Shown: positions 24,593 through 33,867 of the stretch, piece after piece | Layout: every line of letters starts with the position of its first letter | How positions within the stretch are numbered: the stretch's first letter is position 1 | Translations under genes and position numbers: made by a program | Notes under the pieces: model-generated | What the model saw: the letters and a program-made list of their open reading frames with translations, nothing else | The model's database searches: none | Told to the model about the DNA's origin: nothing | DNA from: Pseudoalteromonas sp. S2755 | Lineage (GTDB): Bacteria > Pseudomonadota > Gammaproteobacteria > Enterobacterales > Alteromonadaceae | Length of the DNA: 49,957 bases | Assembly (NCBI RefSeq): GCF_005886535.1 | Contig: NZ_PNDS01000081.1 | Span: 1 to 49,957 of the forward strand | Reading direction: 5' to 3'

Positions 24593-25414
24593 TTAGATTT
24601 CTTTTTCCATTGCTTCAGCGCGCGCGATACATGCATCCATCGCGTCCGCTACGGTTTTTGGTAATTGCTGTGCTTTTAAATTCTCAACGGCTGCGTGGGT
24701 TGTGCCACCTTTAGAGGTAACGTTGGCGCGTAGCTGAGCAATGCTAATTTCAGGTTGTGATAATGCCATTTCAGCCGCGCCTAGCGCAGTTTGCTGCACA
24801 AGCTTTCTGGCTTCCTCAGGACTAAAACCTAAGGCTTTAGCCTTTTCTTCAATGGCTTCCATAAATAAGAAGAAATACGCTGGAGACGAACCCGTTACCG
24901 CGATCACGTCGTTGATTTTTGACTCTTCATCAAGCCATAGGGCAATACCTGTGGATGAAAATACTTGCTCAACATAGTCTTTCTCATCATCGCTGATGTC
25001 GACGCCATACAAGCCAGATACACCGCGTCCGAGCAGCGATGGCGTGTTAGGCATACAGCGCACCATTTTTACTGGTTGGCCGAGCATTTCTTTCAGTCGT
25101 GCAACGGTAATACCGGCGGCGACAGAGATAAACAGTTTATTGCTAATATCAATATCTGCATCTTGAAAGGTCTGACACAGCTCGGCCATCATCTGTGGTT
25201 TTACAGACAAGACGATGACGTCGGCAGCCGCGACTGCTTCTAGATTATCTTGTGTTGTTCTTACCGATAATTGCTCTGCGACTTTGGCAAGTTTTTCTGC
25301 ATTGCGGTTGGTGGCAATAATGGACTGCGCGTCAAAGCCACTTTTGATCATGCCACCGATAATGGCATAGCTCATATTACCTGTTCCAATAAATGCAATT
25401 GTCTTATTTGACAT
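24593..25414 (-). CDS. proC: ProC, pyrroline-5-carboxylate reductase
   Basis: Last enzyme of proline synthesis: NAD(P)H reduces pyrroline-5-carboxylate to proline in the cytoplasm. 273 residues. A Rossmann nucleotide site lies at the N-terminus (IAFIGTGNMSYAIIGG). VKPQMM, AAGITVARL, MPNTPSLLGRGV and the C-terminal dimerisation signature TSKGGTTHAAV follow. The frame is open 24 codons further upstream, but ATG at 25414 has a GAGGTGA ribosome site and gives the normal family length. Starts 13 bp after the yggS stop, in the yggS-proC-yggT run. Confidence 0.95.
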   Translation of the reverse strand: MSNKTIAFIGTGNMSYAIIGGMIKSGFDAQSIIATNRNAEKLAKVAEQLSVRTTQDNLEAVAAADVIVLSVKPQMMAELCQTFQDADIDISNKLFISVAAGITVARLKEMLGQPVKMVRCMPNTPSLLGRGVSGLYGVDISDDEKDYVEQVFSSTGIALWLDEESKINDVIAVTGSSPAYFFLFMEAIEEKAKALGFSPEEARKLVQQTALGAAEMALSQPEISIAQLRANVTSKGGTTHAAVENLKAQQLPKTVADAMDACIARAEAMEKEI

Positions 25415-25427
25415 TGTGTTATTCACC

Positions 25428-26111
25428 TCACTGTCGTTTGCCAAAAATATCAGTACCAATGCGAACCATAGTGGAACCTGCTGCAATCGCAGTGTCTAAA
25501 TCACCACTCATTCCCATCGATAAGGTATCTAGCTGTTGATATTGGTCCTTTAGTCTATCAAAGCAAGCGCGCATTTGCTGGAAATATTGCAATTGCTTTT
25601 GTCTGTCATCGGTTTGCTCTGTGATGGTCATCAAGCCACGAAGCTCCAATTGACGACAGTCATTAATAAACTGCGCAAGCGTATCAACCTCATCGGGATG
25701 ACAACCTGATTTGTTGTCATCACCGCTAATATTGACCTGCACCAGTACCTTGAGTGGCTTTAAGTTTGTTGGTCTTTGCTCATTTAGCCTGCGTGCGATT
25801 TTCTCTCTATCCACGCTTTGTACCCAATGGAAGTTTTCGGCGACTAATCTTGATTTATTGGACTGGATTGGACCAATAAAGTGCCATTCAAGCGCTTTGT
25901 TTTGTTTAAAATAGGTAACTTTATCAACCGCTTCTTGTACGTAAGATTCACCGAATTGGGTTTGGCCTGCCGCAATAGCAGCCTCAATATCGGCGATAGG
26001 TTTGGTTTTAGAAACCGCGAGTAATTGTACTGTTTCGCTGAATTGACAGTTTTGCTTGGCTTTTTCTATCCTGCCGTAGGCGTTATCTAAGCGTTCTGCT
26101 ATTGTAACCAT
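25428..26111 (-). CDS. yggS: YggS/PipY, PLP homeostasis protein
   Basis: A 227-residue protein of the alanine-racemase-like, single-domain PLP-binding family. The lysine that binds PLP lies in LLAVSKTKP (about residue 36). WHFIGPIQSNK, VNISGDDNKSGC, LRGLMTI and the phosphate-binding LSMGMSGDLDTAIAAGSTMVRIGT motif are present. The protein buffers pyridoxal phosphate and affects amino- and keto-acid pools. Its ATG is only 30 bp from the divergent pilT start. Confidence 0.93.
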   Translation of the reverse strand: MVTIAERLDNAYGRIEKAKQNCQFSETVQLLAVSKTKPIADIEAAIAAGQTQFGESYVQEAVDKVTYFKQNKALEWHFIGPIQSNKSRLVAENFHWVQSVDREKIARRLNEQRPTNLKPLKVLVQVNISGDDNKSGCHPDEVDTLAQFINDCRQLELRGLMTITEQTDDRQKQLQYFQQMRACFDRLKDQYQQLDTLSMGMSGDLDTAIAAGSTMVRIGTDIFGKRQ

Positions 26112-26141
26112 ATAGTACTAGTGCTCATTGTGGAGTTATAA

Positions 26142-27188
26142 ATGGATATTACTGAATTATTAGCTTTTAGTGTTCAACACAAAGCATCTGACCTACACCT
26201 TTCTTCAGGTGTTTCCCCTATGATCCGCGTTGACGGGGACGTACGCCGGGTGAATATCCCGCCGTTAGAAGCAAAAGACGTCAGCAGCCTCATCTACGAT
26301 ATTATGAATGATAATCAACGTCGTGACTATGAGCAAAACCTTGAGGTAGATTTCTCGTTCGAAGTGCCAAATCTGGCACGTTTTCGTGTTAACGCGTTTA
26401 ATTCAAATCGTGGTCCTGCTGCGGTGTTCCGTACCATTCCAAATCAAGTGCTGAGCTTAGATGATTTGGGGGCGCCAGACATTTTTACCAAAATCTCAGA
26501 TAACCCGCGTGGTTTGGTGTTGGTAACTGGTCCAACTGGATCTGGTAAATCAACCACGCTGGCTGCGATGGTGGATTATATTAATAACAACAAACATCAC
26601 CATATTCTAACCATCGAAGATCCGATTGAATTTGTTCACGACAACAAGCAAAGTCTTATCAACCAACGTGAAGTACACAGAGACACGCATAGCTTTAACG
26701 CGGCGCTGAGAAGCGCACTTCGTGAAGACCCTGACGTTATTTTGGTCGGTGAATTACGTGATCTTGAGACCATTCGCTTAGCGCTAACTGCCGCGGAAAC
26801 AGGTCACTTAGTATTTGGTACTTTGCATACTACCTCAGCACCTAAAACCATCGACCGTATTGTGGACGTGTTCCCAGGTGAAGAAAAAGACATGGTGCGT
26901 TCTATGTTGTCAGAGTCGCTACAAGCGGTTATTTCACAAACACTGGTGAAAAAAGTTGGCGGCGGGCGGATAGCTGCGCATGAAATCATGCTCGGGATCC
27001 CCGCTATTCGTAATCTTATTCGTGAAGACAAGATTGCACAGATGTATTCAGCCATTCAAACGGGGGGGATGCACGGTATGCAAACTATGGATCAATGCCT
27101 TACAAACCTATTAAACCGTGGCTTGATCACGCAGCAAGATGCGCGTGCGAAAGCGCATGATAAAAACCAGTTTAATAGCGGCTATTAA
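26142..27188 (+). CDS. pilT: PilT, type IV pilus retraction ATPase
   Basis: Hexameric secretion ATPase of 348 residues that depolymerises type IV pili and powers twitching. Residues 1-100 form the PAS-like N-terminal domain (ASDLHLSSGVSPMIRVDGDV). Walker A GPTGSGKS lies near 130, followed by the aspartate box (LTIEDPIEF), Walker B (DVILVGELRD), the histidine box (GHLVFGTLHT) and the PilT-specific AIRNLIRE loop near 288. It faces yggS across a 30-bp gap and is followed by pilU after 11 bp. Confidence 0.96.
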   Translation: MDITELLAFSVQHKASDLHLSSGVSPMIRVDGDVRRVNIPPLEAKDVSSLIYDIMNDNQRRDYEQNLEVDFSFEVPNLARFRVNAFNSNRGPAAVFRTIPNQVLSLDDLGAPDIFTKISDNPRGLVLVTGPTGSGKSTTLAAMVDYINNNKHHHILTIEDPIEFVHDNKQSLINQREVHRDTHSFNAALRSALREDPDVILVGELRDLETIRLALTAAETGHLVFGTLHTTSAPKTIDRIVDVFPGEEKDMVRSMLSESLQAVISQTLVKKVGGGRIAAHEIMLGIPAIRNLIREDKIAQMYSAIQTGGMHGMQTMDQCLTNLLNRGLITQQDARAKAHDKNQFNSGY

Positions 27189-27199
27189 GTAGTGGTGTA

Positions 27200-28324
27200 A
27201 TGATGAATATAGAACCGTTTTTGCAAACGATGGCCAATCAGCAGGCATCTGACTTATTCGTTTCGGCTGGGCTTGCTGTGAGCGCCAAAATTGATGGAGA
27301 GCTAAGGGCTTTAAGTGAAGAAAGATTGGATGCCGCGCAGTCACTAAATCTTGTTACCTCGATTATGAGCGACAAGCAAAAGCAAGAATTCTTTGACACT
27401 AAAGAGTGTAACTTTGCGATTGCTAACGATATCGGGCGTTTTCGTGTTTCAGCGTTTTGGCAACGGGATTGTGCGGGCATGGTTATTCGCCGTATTGTGA
27501 CCGCTATTCCAGATGTCAATGAGCTAGGTTTACCGTCGGTACTGACTGATGTGATCATGTCCAAACGTGGTTTGGTGTTATTTGTGGGTGGTACGGGCAC
27601 GGGTAAATCGACCTCGCTTGCAGCACTGCTCGGCTATCGTAATCGTAACCAACGTGGCCATATTTTGACCATTGAAGATCCCATCGAGTTTGTACATCAA
27701 CACCAAAAAAGTATCATTACGCAGCGTGAAGTAGGCATTGATACTGACAGTTTCGAATCAGCCTTAAAAAGCTCATTACGCCAAGCGCCAGATGTTATTT
27801 TAATTGGTGAAATTCGCTCGCAAGAAACCATGGAGTATGCATTGAGTTTTGCTGAAACGGGGCATTTATGCGTTGCAACCTTGCACGCCAATAATGCCAA
27901 TCAGGCCATCGACCGTATCATGCACTTAGTCCCTAAAGAAAAGCACGATAAACTAAAATACGATTTGGCGCTGAACTTGCGCGCTATTGTGGCGCAACAA
28001 CTTGTGCCTTCTTCAAAGGGAGAAGGGCGAGAAGCTGCTATTGAAGTGTTACTTAACTCCCCACTCGTTGCCGAGCTAATTAAAAAAGGCGATATTGGCT
28101 CAATTAAAGAGGCAATGGCAAAATCGAAAGACATGGGCATGCAAACCTTTGATCAAGCGTTGTTTGAGCTTTATAAGCAGCAGCGGATCAACTATGCCGA
28201 CGCACTACATCATGCTGACTCGCCAAACGATTTGCGCCTGATGATCAAGCTGCAAAATAATGAACAAAAAGGTGCGGGCTTCCTACAAGGGGTTACGGTA
28301 GATGGGTTGGATTCGAAGAACTAA
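27200..28324 (+). CDS. pilU: PilU, accessory type IV pilus retraction ATPase
   Basis: PilT paralogue of 374 residues with the same core: ASDLFVSAG at the start, Walker A GGTGTGKS near residue 132, IEDPIEFVHQHQ, DVILIGEIRSQETME, and a histidine box GHLCVATLHANN. It carries a longer C-terminal tail than PilT. PilU assists PilT when the pilus is under load. Translation may start at either of two tandem ATG codons (27200 or 27203). The last 23 bases overlap the next gene. Confidence 0.94.
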   Translation: MMNIEPFLQTMANQQASDLFVSAGLAVSAKIDGELRALSEERLDAAQSLNLVTSIMSDKQKQEFFDTKECNFAIANDIGRFRVSAFWQRDCAGMVIRRIVTAIPDVNELGLPSVLTDVIMSKRGLVLFVGGTGTGKSTSLAALLGYRNRNQRGHILTIEDPIEFVHQHQKSIITQREVGIDTDSFESALKSSLRQAPDVILIGEIRSQETMEYALSFAETGHLCVATLHANNANQAIDRIMHLVPKEKHDKLKYDLALNLRAIVAQQLVPSSKGEGREAAIEVLLNSPLVAELIKKGDIGSIKEAMAKSKDMGMQTFDQALFELYKQQRINYADALHHADSPNDLRLMIKLQNNEQKGAGFLQGVTVDGLDSKN

Positions 28325-29189
28325 ACGTAGCCATCTATTCTTCGCTTTTGTGCTGAGTTTTGCAGGTGTACTTAATGCCAATGAAGCGCTTAATGTGTTT
28401 ATTAGAGATGATGTCCTAGCCGATTATCAACGTTTTGTTGGTGAACGCGATGTCACAAAAATCACCGATTTTAGTGGCCAGTATTTACGCCGTGATGTTG
28501 TCGATATGGTAATAGCACAGCAAGCTTTGCAAAAAGGAGGCTTTGACAAAGCATTTATTTTTACGCCAGGTTTTGTCAGTTTTCGTGAATCCAATTTGCT
28601 CGAAAAAGGGGAACAACTACTTCACTTTGATAGTTATTGGAAGGCAGACCTTGAAAATAAAGGTTTGCTGCTTTTTATTAGTGAGGCTGTTATTCAAAAA
28701 GGTCAGTATTTTGCTGGTATTTATCACGGGATAGATAATCAAAAAGTAAAGCAGCTAAAAGAGGAACAAGGGCTCACCCAGTTAACTTCGGTATCCAACC
28801 CAAAGTGGCAGACCGACTGGCAAACCTTGGAGTCACTTCCGCTTAAACAGCTTCATGCTGAACCCGATTGGATGTCACAAGCGCGTATGGTGAGCAAAGG
28901 TTGGGTCGACTTTATGTTGATGCCGCTTATGCCGAAACTAGATAATCGTTTTGTATTGGAAGATGTTGAGCTCATTGCTAATGAGCATCTTGTAGTGCTG
29001 TTAAACGACAGTAGACATTTTGCGGTGTCTCGGCTTCACCCTGAGGGGGAACGAGCGTTTGCTGCATTACAAAAAGGCCTTGCAATGTTACGTGAGCAAG
29101 GCCGGATCACTAGCGCATATCAGCAAGCAGGGTTAATACCGGATTTGAATAAATACCAAGTCGTAAACCCCGTACAGGAGATCCGCTAA
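28302..29189 (+). CDS. Periplasmic solute-binding-like protein
   Basis: A 295-residue exported protein with a signal peptide ending near LNANEA. The remainder has the two-lobe layout and secondary-structure pattern of small periplasmic binding proteins, as in the transporter substrate-binding superfamily (VFIRDDVLADYQRF, GWVDFMLMPLMPKLDNRF, and a C-terminal helix AALQKGLAMLREQGRITSAY). It starts inside the end of pilU (23-base overlap), so it is likely translated from the pil transcript. No transporter genes are near. Specific ligand and role unknown, so the family call is tentative. Confidence 0.6.
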   Translation: MGWIRRTKRSHLFFAFVLSFAGVLNANEALNVFIRDDVLADYQRFVGERDVTKITDFSGQYLRRDVVDMVIAQQALQKGGFDKAFIFTPGFVSFRESNLLEKGEQLLHFDSYWKADLENKGLLLFISEAVIQKGQYFAGIYHGIDNQKVKQLKEEQGLTQLTSVSNPKWQTDWQTLESLPLKQLHAEPDWMSQARMVSKGWVDFMLMPLMPKLDNRFVLEDVELIANEHLVVLLNDSRHFAVSRLHPEGERAFAALQKGLAMLREQGRITSAYQQAGLIPDLNKYQVVNPVQEIR

Positions 29190-29352
29190 TCATTTATTCG
29201 CCCACTTGAGGCTAGAGTTGCTTTGCTAGGTGTACAAAAATGGCGATTTCACCATAGTGTTTAGGGGAATAAGAATTGCCTTACTGTTGGTGATTGAAAG
29301 TGTTGAGAGTCCGTTAAATATGATGGACTTTTACTGTTAGCCGTACCTCTAA

Positions 29353-29458
29353 TACCAGTTCTGAATTTTTGATATTACAGGTCACGGCGCTAGATTGATA
29401 TTTTGGTGTGTTATCGTTACAGCAGCTACGCCGTGTAAAAATATCAATTTACTTGGTA
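29353..29458. repeat. Palindromic, MITE-like element with terminal inverted repeats
   Basis: The left end TACCA...AATT.TGATATT..ACA..CACGGCG matches, in reverse complement, the right end ending in TGGTA (about 30 bp, with small gaps). Exact parts: CACGGCG (29383-29389) with CGCCGTG (29429-29435), and ATTGATATTTT (29394-29404) with AAAATATCAAT (29438-29448). It occupies most of the 313-bp gap between the solute-binding-like gene and ruvX. The rest of the gap shows no gene. Confidence 0.5.
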
Positions 29459-29502
29459 GAAAATAAAGCCATAAAGCTCAACAGGCCCAAAAGTTAAGTT
29501 AG

Positions 29503-29952
29503 CTATTCCCACATTGCTTCAAAGTAGCTTTCGAGAATAATACAAGCAGACATGCCATCTACCTTACCTTTTGCAAGGTTCTTATAGCCACCTTGTTCAA
29601 ATAAGCGTGCTCTGGCGTCTGCTGTCGTCAAGCGCTCATCTTGCGTTTCTACCGGCAACCGGAAGTGGTTATGCAGGCGGTTGGCAAACTTTTTTGCCCT
29701 GAATGTTAAATCTTGATTAGTACCATCCATATTCAGTGGTAAGCCAACCACCAATAAATCAGGTTGCCATTCGTTAATGAATACCGCAATGTCATCCCAA
29801 TTTGGAATGCCATCGTTTGCCTTTACAGCACCTAGGCTTGATGCGGTTGCGGTGATTTCTTGGCCGATGGCCAAGCCGATACTTTTAGTGCCAAAGTCAA
29901 AACCGATGACGCTACGTTTACCTTTTGGAACTTTTTCTTTTTTGTTTTCCAT
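29503..29952 (-). CDS. ruvX: RuvX/YqgF, putative pre-16S rRNA nuclease
   Basis: A 149-residue RNase H-fold protein. Motifs: [16 protein letters not shown] at the N-terminus (first catalytic Asp), [21 protein letters not shown] and the C-terminal [16 protein letters not shown] carrying the last acidic residue. YqgF homologues process the 5' end of 16S rRNA; the older name is Holliday-junction resolvase-like. Ends the minus-strand run gshB-yqgE-ruvX, the conserved order in gammaproteobacteria. Confidence 0.93.
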   Translation of the reverse strand: MENKKEKVPKGKRSVIGFDFGTKSIGLAIGQEITATASSLGAVKANDGIPNWDDIAVFINEWQPDLLVVGLPLNMDGTNQDLTFRAKKFANRLHNHFRLPVETQDERLTTADARARLFEQGGYKNLAKGKVDGMSACIILESYFEAMWE

Positions 29953-29994
29953 AAGTACTTCGTTTATTAACCTAAGCTCAAAATGGCAGGCTAG

Positions 29995-30552
29995 TTAAGC
30001 ATGGCCTGCTTGTGAGCTTAATTGTGCAACGTCGATACCAAGCATTTGCACTGCTTTTTCCCAACGTTTTTCGGGTGGTGTATTAAATATGATTTCGGGG
30101 TCTGCCTCGACAACCAACCAAGTGTTGTCTTTGAGTTCTTCCTCAAGTTGGCCGCTAACCCAGCCTGCATATCCCAAGGTAATGATAAACCCTTCAGGAG
30201 AGTGTGCCGATGTTAAAGAGGCTAAGACGTCTTTGGAAGTGGTGATCATAATTTCAGAGCTAAGTTCTTGGCTTGAGGCGTAACCAAACTTCGGCGTGTG
30301 TAATACAAAGCCTCTATCGGTGTGAACCGGCCCACCAGCGTAGATATTTACCTTAGCCGCATGACTAGACTTATCATTATCTATATCAATTTGATCAAGC
30401 AATTCACCCACGGTAATATCGATAGGGTGGTTTACCACCAACCCCATCGCGCCATCTTCGCTGTGCTCACAAAGATAGGTTACCGTATGATTGAAAAAAG
30501 GGTCGTCCATGCTGGGCATTGCCACTAAAAAGTGATTAGCGAGTGATTTCAT
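29995..30552 (-). CDS. yqgE: YqgE/AlgH family protein
   Basis: A 185-residue protein of the UPF0301/AlgH family, close to the 187 residues of E. coli YqgE. Family hallmarks: SLANHFLVAMPSMDDPFF at the start, VTYLCEHSEDGAMGLVVNHP, VYAGGPV-like IYAGGPVHTDRGFVLH, and LGYAGWVSGQLEEEL. In Pseudomonas a relative was linked to alginate control, but a general biochemical role is not established. It lies 42 bp before ruvX and 19 bp after gshB. Confidence 0.93.
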   Translation of the reverse strand: MKSLANHFLVAMPSMDDPFFNHTVTYLCEHSEDGAMGLVVNHPIDITVGELLDQIDIDNDKSSHAAKVNIYAGGPVHTDRGFVLHTPKFGYASSQELSSEIMITTSKDVLASLTSAHSPEGFIITLGYAGWVSGQLEEELKDNTWLVVEADPEIIFNTPPEKRWEKAVQMLGIDVAQLSSQAGHA

Positions 30553-30571
30553 AACCAGACCCCCTTAATGG

Positions 30572-31531
30572 TTAGTTTTTAGTATGGTCGAGTTTTCGCT
30601 CGATCGCATCATAAAACTTATCCATAATTGAAATGTCATATGCCGCTTCAATTTCTTTCACACAAGTTGGTGCGGTGACGTTTATCTCGGTGAGCTTATC
30701 GCCAATGATATCTAGGCCAACGAATATCAGACCTTTTGCCTTTAACGTTGGGGCAATGGCTTCGGCAATTTTCCGGTCTGATTCGCTAATAGGTCTTGCT
30801 TCACCACGGCCGCCTGCCGCGAGATTACCACGAGTTTCACCGCCTTGTGGAATGCGAGCTAAGCAGTATGGCATCACTTCACCGTCTACCACTAACACGC
30901 GCTTATCACCGTCTTTAATGGCTGGAATATAGTTTTGCGCCATCGCATAGCGAGAACCATGCTCGGTAAGTGTTTCGCAGATCACACCAATATTTGCGTC
31001 ATCTTGTTTTACTCTAAAAATAGACGCGCCGCCCATCCCATCTAAAGGCTTGAGAATGATATCGCCATGTTTAGCTAAAAACTTGCGAATTTGTGATTGA
31101 TTACGCGTAACCAAAGTATCTGGAATATGTTCGCTAAACCACGCAGTAAAGAGCTTTTCATTGGCGTCGCGCAGGCTTTGTGGTTTATTTACCACAAGCG
31201 ATCCCGCAAGTTCAGCGCGCTCAAGAATATAAGTGGCGTAAATATATTCAGTGTCAAAAGGCGGATCTTTACGCATTAAAATAACATCAAGATCGCCTAA
31301 GTCGATTTCTTGTTTCTCAGCTAGCTCATACCAATGGGAAGTATCGTCAAATACCTGCGCTTTTGATGCGGTCGCTTTGGCAACGCCTTGGTACAAGAAA
31401 AGGTCATTCATTTCCATGTAATACAATTCATAGCCGCGCTGCTGTGCCGCCAGCATCATGGCAAACCCGGTGTCTTTTTTAATATTAAAGCCACTGATTG
31501 GATCGGAAATGATCCCTAATTTAATCGTCAT
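30572..31531 (-). CDS. gshB: GshB, glutathione synthetase
   Basis: ATP-grasp enzyme that joins gamma-glutamylcysteine and glycine to make glutathione. 319 residues from the chosen ATG. It shows KLGIISDPI, MRKDPPFDTEY, VVNKPQSLRDANEKL, the ATP-binding KPLDGMGGASIF segment, and RIPQGGETRGNLAAGGRG plus GLDIIGD near the C-terminus. The frame is open four codons further upstream, but GGGAG lies seven bases before the ATG at 31531, giving the usual family length. First of gshB-yqgE-ruvX, following rsmE. Confidence 0.95.
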   Translation of the reverse strand: MTIKLGIISDPISGFNIKKDTGFAMMLAAQQRGYELYYMEMNDLFLYQGVAKATASKAQVFDDTSHWYELAEKQEIDLGDLDVILMRKDPPFDTEYIYATYILERAELAGSLVVNKPQSLRDANEKLFTAWFSEHIPDTLVTRNQSQIRKFLAKHGDIILKPLDGMGGASIFRVKQDDANIGVICETLTEHGSRYAMAQNYIPAIKDGDKRVLVVDGEVMPYCLARIPQGGETRGNLAAGGRGEARPISESDRKIAEAIAPTLKAKGLIFVGLDIIGDKLTEINVTAPTCVKEIEAAYDISIMDKFYDAIERKLDHTKN

Positions 31532-31588
31532 AGACGCTCCCATTGCGCTTGCTGAGTTTACCCATGATATGGGGGTTGCTCGGTGTAT

Positions 31589-32323
31589 TTAAAGTGCTAA
31601 ATCGCCAAATTGCAGCTGTAGTGCGCTCAGTACCGTTAGCGCTGCGGTTTCTGTACGAAGTACACGTGGGCCTAAACGGACATCAACAAACCGCTGTTGA
31701 GCAGTGGCGTCGAGTTCTTCATCGGTAAAACCACCTTCAGGCCCCACTAAAAAGCGGATCCCAGACTGGTTATACGGCAGTGTTTTTATTGAATGTTCGG
31801 CGCGAGGATGTAGCGTAACTTTTAGCTCGTCGCTTTGCTGTGCAAGCCACTCAGACAACTCCATCGGCGGGTGAATTACGGTGATGGTATTGCGTCCAGA
31901 TTGCTCGGCAGCGGCAATTGCAATCTTTTGCCATTGCTGGTGTTTTTTTGCTAGACGCTCACCACTTAATTTAACGCCACAGCGTGTGGTAAACAAAGGG
32001 GTAATTTCACTCACTCCCAGCTCTACCGACTTTTGAATAGTGAAGTCCATTTTATCACCGCGAGAAATCCCTTGACCAAGGTGTATGGCAAGCGGAGATT
32101 CTACATTTTTGTCTTCAAATGACTCAGGCACAGCAACGACTTTCTTTTTCCCAACTTCACTTAATTGACATAGGTATTCGCCGCCTTGTCCGTTGAACAG
32201 GCTGACTTTATCTTTGGTTGTCATTCTAAGTACTCGGCCTATGTGTCCTGCGGCGTCATCATCCAAAGTAACTGGCACACCAATGGCCAAAGGTGAATCT
32301 TGATAAATATGTGGAATACGCAT
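31589..32323 (-). CDS. rsmE: RsmE, 16S rRNA m3U1498 methyltransferase
   Basis: SPOUT-class methyltransferase of 244 residues that methylates N3 of U1498 in 16S rRNA. The N-terminal PUA-like part (HIGRVLRMTTKDKVSLFNGQGGEYLC) is followed by KMDFTIQKSVELGVSEI, the SAM-binding knot segment FLVGPEGGFTDEELD, and VRLGPRVLRTETAALTVLSALQ. Matches the E. coli enzyme in length and motifs. Upstream of gshB as in many relatives. Confidence 0.95.
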   Translation of the reverse strand: MRIPHIYQDSPLAIGVPVTLDDDAAGHIGRVLRMTTKDKVSLFNGQGGEYLCQLSEVGKKKVVAVPESFEDKNVESPLAIHLGQGISRGDKMDFTIQKSVELGVSEITPLFTTRCGVKLSGERLAKKHQQWQKIAIAAAEQSGRNTITVIHPPMELSEWLAQQSDELKVTLHPRAEHSIKTLPYNQSGIRFLVGPEGGFTDEELDATAQQRFVDVRLGPRVLRTETAALTVLSALQLQFGDLAL

Positions 32324-32385
32324 AATTCGATTATTCAGTTGCTGTTTTGTGGCAATGGTAAGCGCTCGCGCACGGTTAGTCTATA

Positions 32386-32883
32386 TCATCCTGCCACTTT
32401 AGCTTTCCCACAGAGTAACCCGGTGAGCTTGGCAAGCATCAAGTCAGGGTCGGGTAGTCCGACAGTATCCGGATGACAAGATAAGTGATTGATTAATGCT
32501 TGTGAGTGCAGTTTAGTGATCTGAAAACCTTGAGGGGTTTGTTCGATTAAAAATCGGTGTGGGTGAAGAGAATCAAAAATAAAGCGTTGCTCTTCGGTAG
32601 CTAAATGATAGTCCAGAGAATAGAGCAGCACGGCATGAATGTTATGGTGACGATGCAAGTAGCTGGCAAGTTCAGATACGCTGATTTCATTGTCAAAGTC
32701 ACAATAACAGTAGTCTTTTATTTGCTCTTTAAACATCATCTTGAGCATTTGTTTAGTGTTATCACCTGCGATAATAATGTTACTGGCTTGGCTAGAGCGT
32801 ACGTTTTGCAAATGCTCGACGAGTTCTTGGCTAAAATCCCAATTGCTATCTACCAGTAAAAATCCATCACTTAAAACATTCAT
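32386..32883 (-). CDS. Uncharacterised 165-residue protein
   Basis: I do not recognise this protein. It has no signal peptide or membrane segment. The sequence alternates hydrophobic strands and helices (SNIIIAGDNTKQMLKMM; NIHAVLLYSLDYHL), which could be a small alpha/beta domain. Codon use is like its neighbours and the length is not that of a shadow frame. It starts with ATG 11 bp after the DUF350-type membrane protein gene, so the two probably share a transcript. Confidence 0.65.
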   Translation of the reverse strand: MNVLSDGFLLVDSNWDFSQELVEHLQNVRSSQASNIIIAGDNTKQMLKMMFKEQIKDYCYCDFDNEISVSELASYLHRHHNIHAVLLYSLDYHLATEEQRFIFDSLHPHRFLIEQTPQGFQITKLHSQALINHLSCHPDTVGLPDPDLMLAKLTGLLCGKAKVAG

Positions 32884-32894
32884 GCAGTATTGCG

Positions 32895-33788
32895 TTACAC
32901 CGAAAACAAGTTAATAAGTAAATAGCCTATGGAGCAGAAAACCGCAAACTCCAAACATGCGATGCCTACATTATCTTGGTGGTCTACTTCTAAGCCAATA
33001 TTAACCTTAGGTAAGGATAAATGTAGCAAGACGTAGCTACCAATGTAAAGAAAAAGCCACATTACACCGCAATGCATGACAACTGAAAATAAGTTTTCTA
33101 CCACTTTTGCACCATGGTAGGGAGCGCTGTGTAGTCCCGCATACATGGCTAAAGAGAGGCCGATGGATTTGCCCGCATAACGGATACCAATAGAAGTGTT
33201 TCTGAGATTAAAATTTTGTTGTAAAGAAGCACCTTGATTAAACTTGGCAAAGCGACTTTCTCTAATTTTACTATCTAGCGCATAAAGCAACTGCAATAGC
33301 ATAAAACCTAGGGCTACGACTAAAAGATCGCTCCAGCCTTTCGGATGCACCCAATGATATAAACCAAGCACCAAAATCGTGTTACCGAGTAACATGCCCG
33401 AGTCCACCATCGCGGCGCAGATATTTTGCTTTAAAATCGCTTCTTCTTCGTCAAACTGGTACAAAATCCATTTACGATGGATCCATTGGCCGAAATATAC
33501 AAAGGCAATGATCAACCCAATATGCAAGGCCACTTGCAGCGGGTGTGCCTGCGCCCTCACCACGCCTAAGTCATTGAATAAGTATGCAACACAAATACAC
33601 AGCATCGTCACTTGACTGGCATAGCTAATCCCAAGTGCAAAGTTGTCACGTTGGGCGAGCTCGTCATCCAGTAGATTGTTGGCGCTACGTTGGATCATTA
33701 AGCGCAGCAAAATAGTTAAACTGCAGACAATGACAAAGCAAATTAAAATCGCTATAAAGTTGATATTGTTTAAAGACAAATAACTCAT
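32895..33788 (-). CDS. DUF350-type inner-membrane protein
   Basis: A 297-residue protein with about eight membrane helices arranged as two related halves. The DUF350 pattern (DDELAQRDNFALGISYASQVTMLCICVAY) is visible near residues 40-70, and a second similar set (NFNLRNTSIGIRYAGKSIGLSLAMY) near 195-220. Function is not established for the family. It diverges from glnE with an 79-bp gap and precedes the 165-residue unknown gene. Confidence 0.7.
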   Translation of the reverse strand: MSYLSLNNINFIAILICFVIVCSLTILLRLMIQRSANNLLDDELAQRDNFALGISYASQVTMLCICVAYLFNDLGVVRAQAHPLQVALHIGLIIAFVYFGQWIHRKWILYQFDEEEAILKQNICAAMVDSGMLLGNTILVLGLYHWVHPKGWSDLLVVALGFMLLQLLYALDSKIRESRFAKFNQGASLQQNFNLRNTSIGIRYAGKSIGLSLAMYAGLHSAPYHGAKVVENLFSVVMHCGVMWLFLYIGSYVLLHLSLPKVNIGLEVDHQDNVGIACLEFAVFCSIGYLLINLFSV

Positions 33789-33867
33789 ACTCGGTGTAAG
33801 GTTGTGTTTTAGATAGAGTTACTATAACACTGCTCACAAAGAGAGCCAGTCTACCGGGGAGTTTTTT

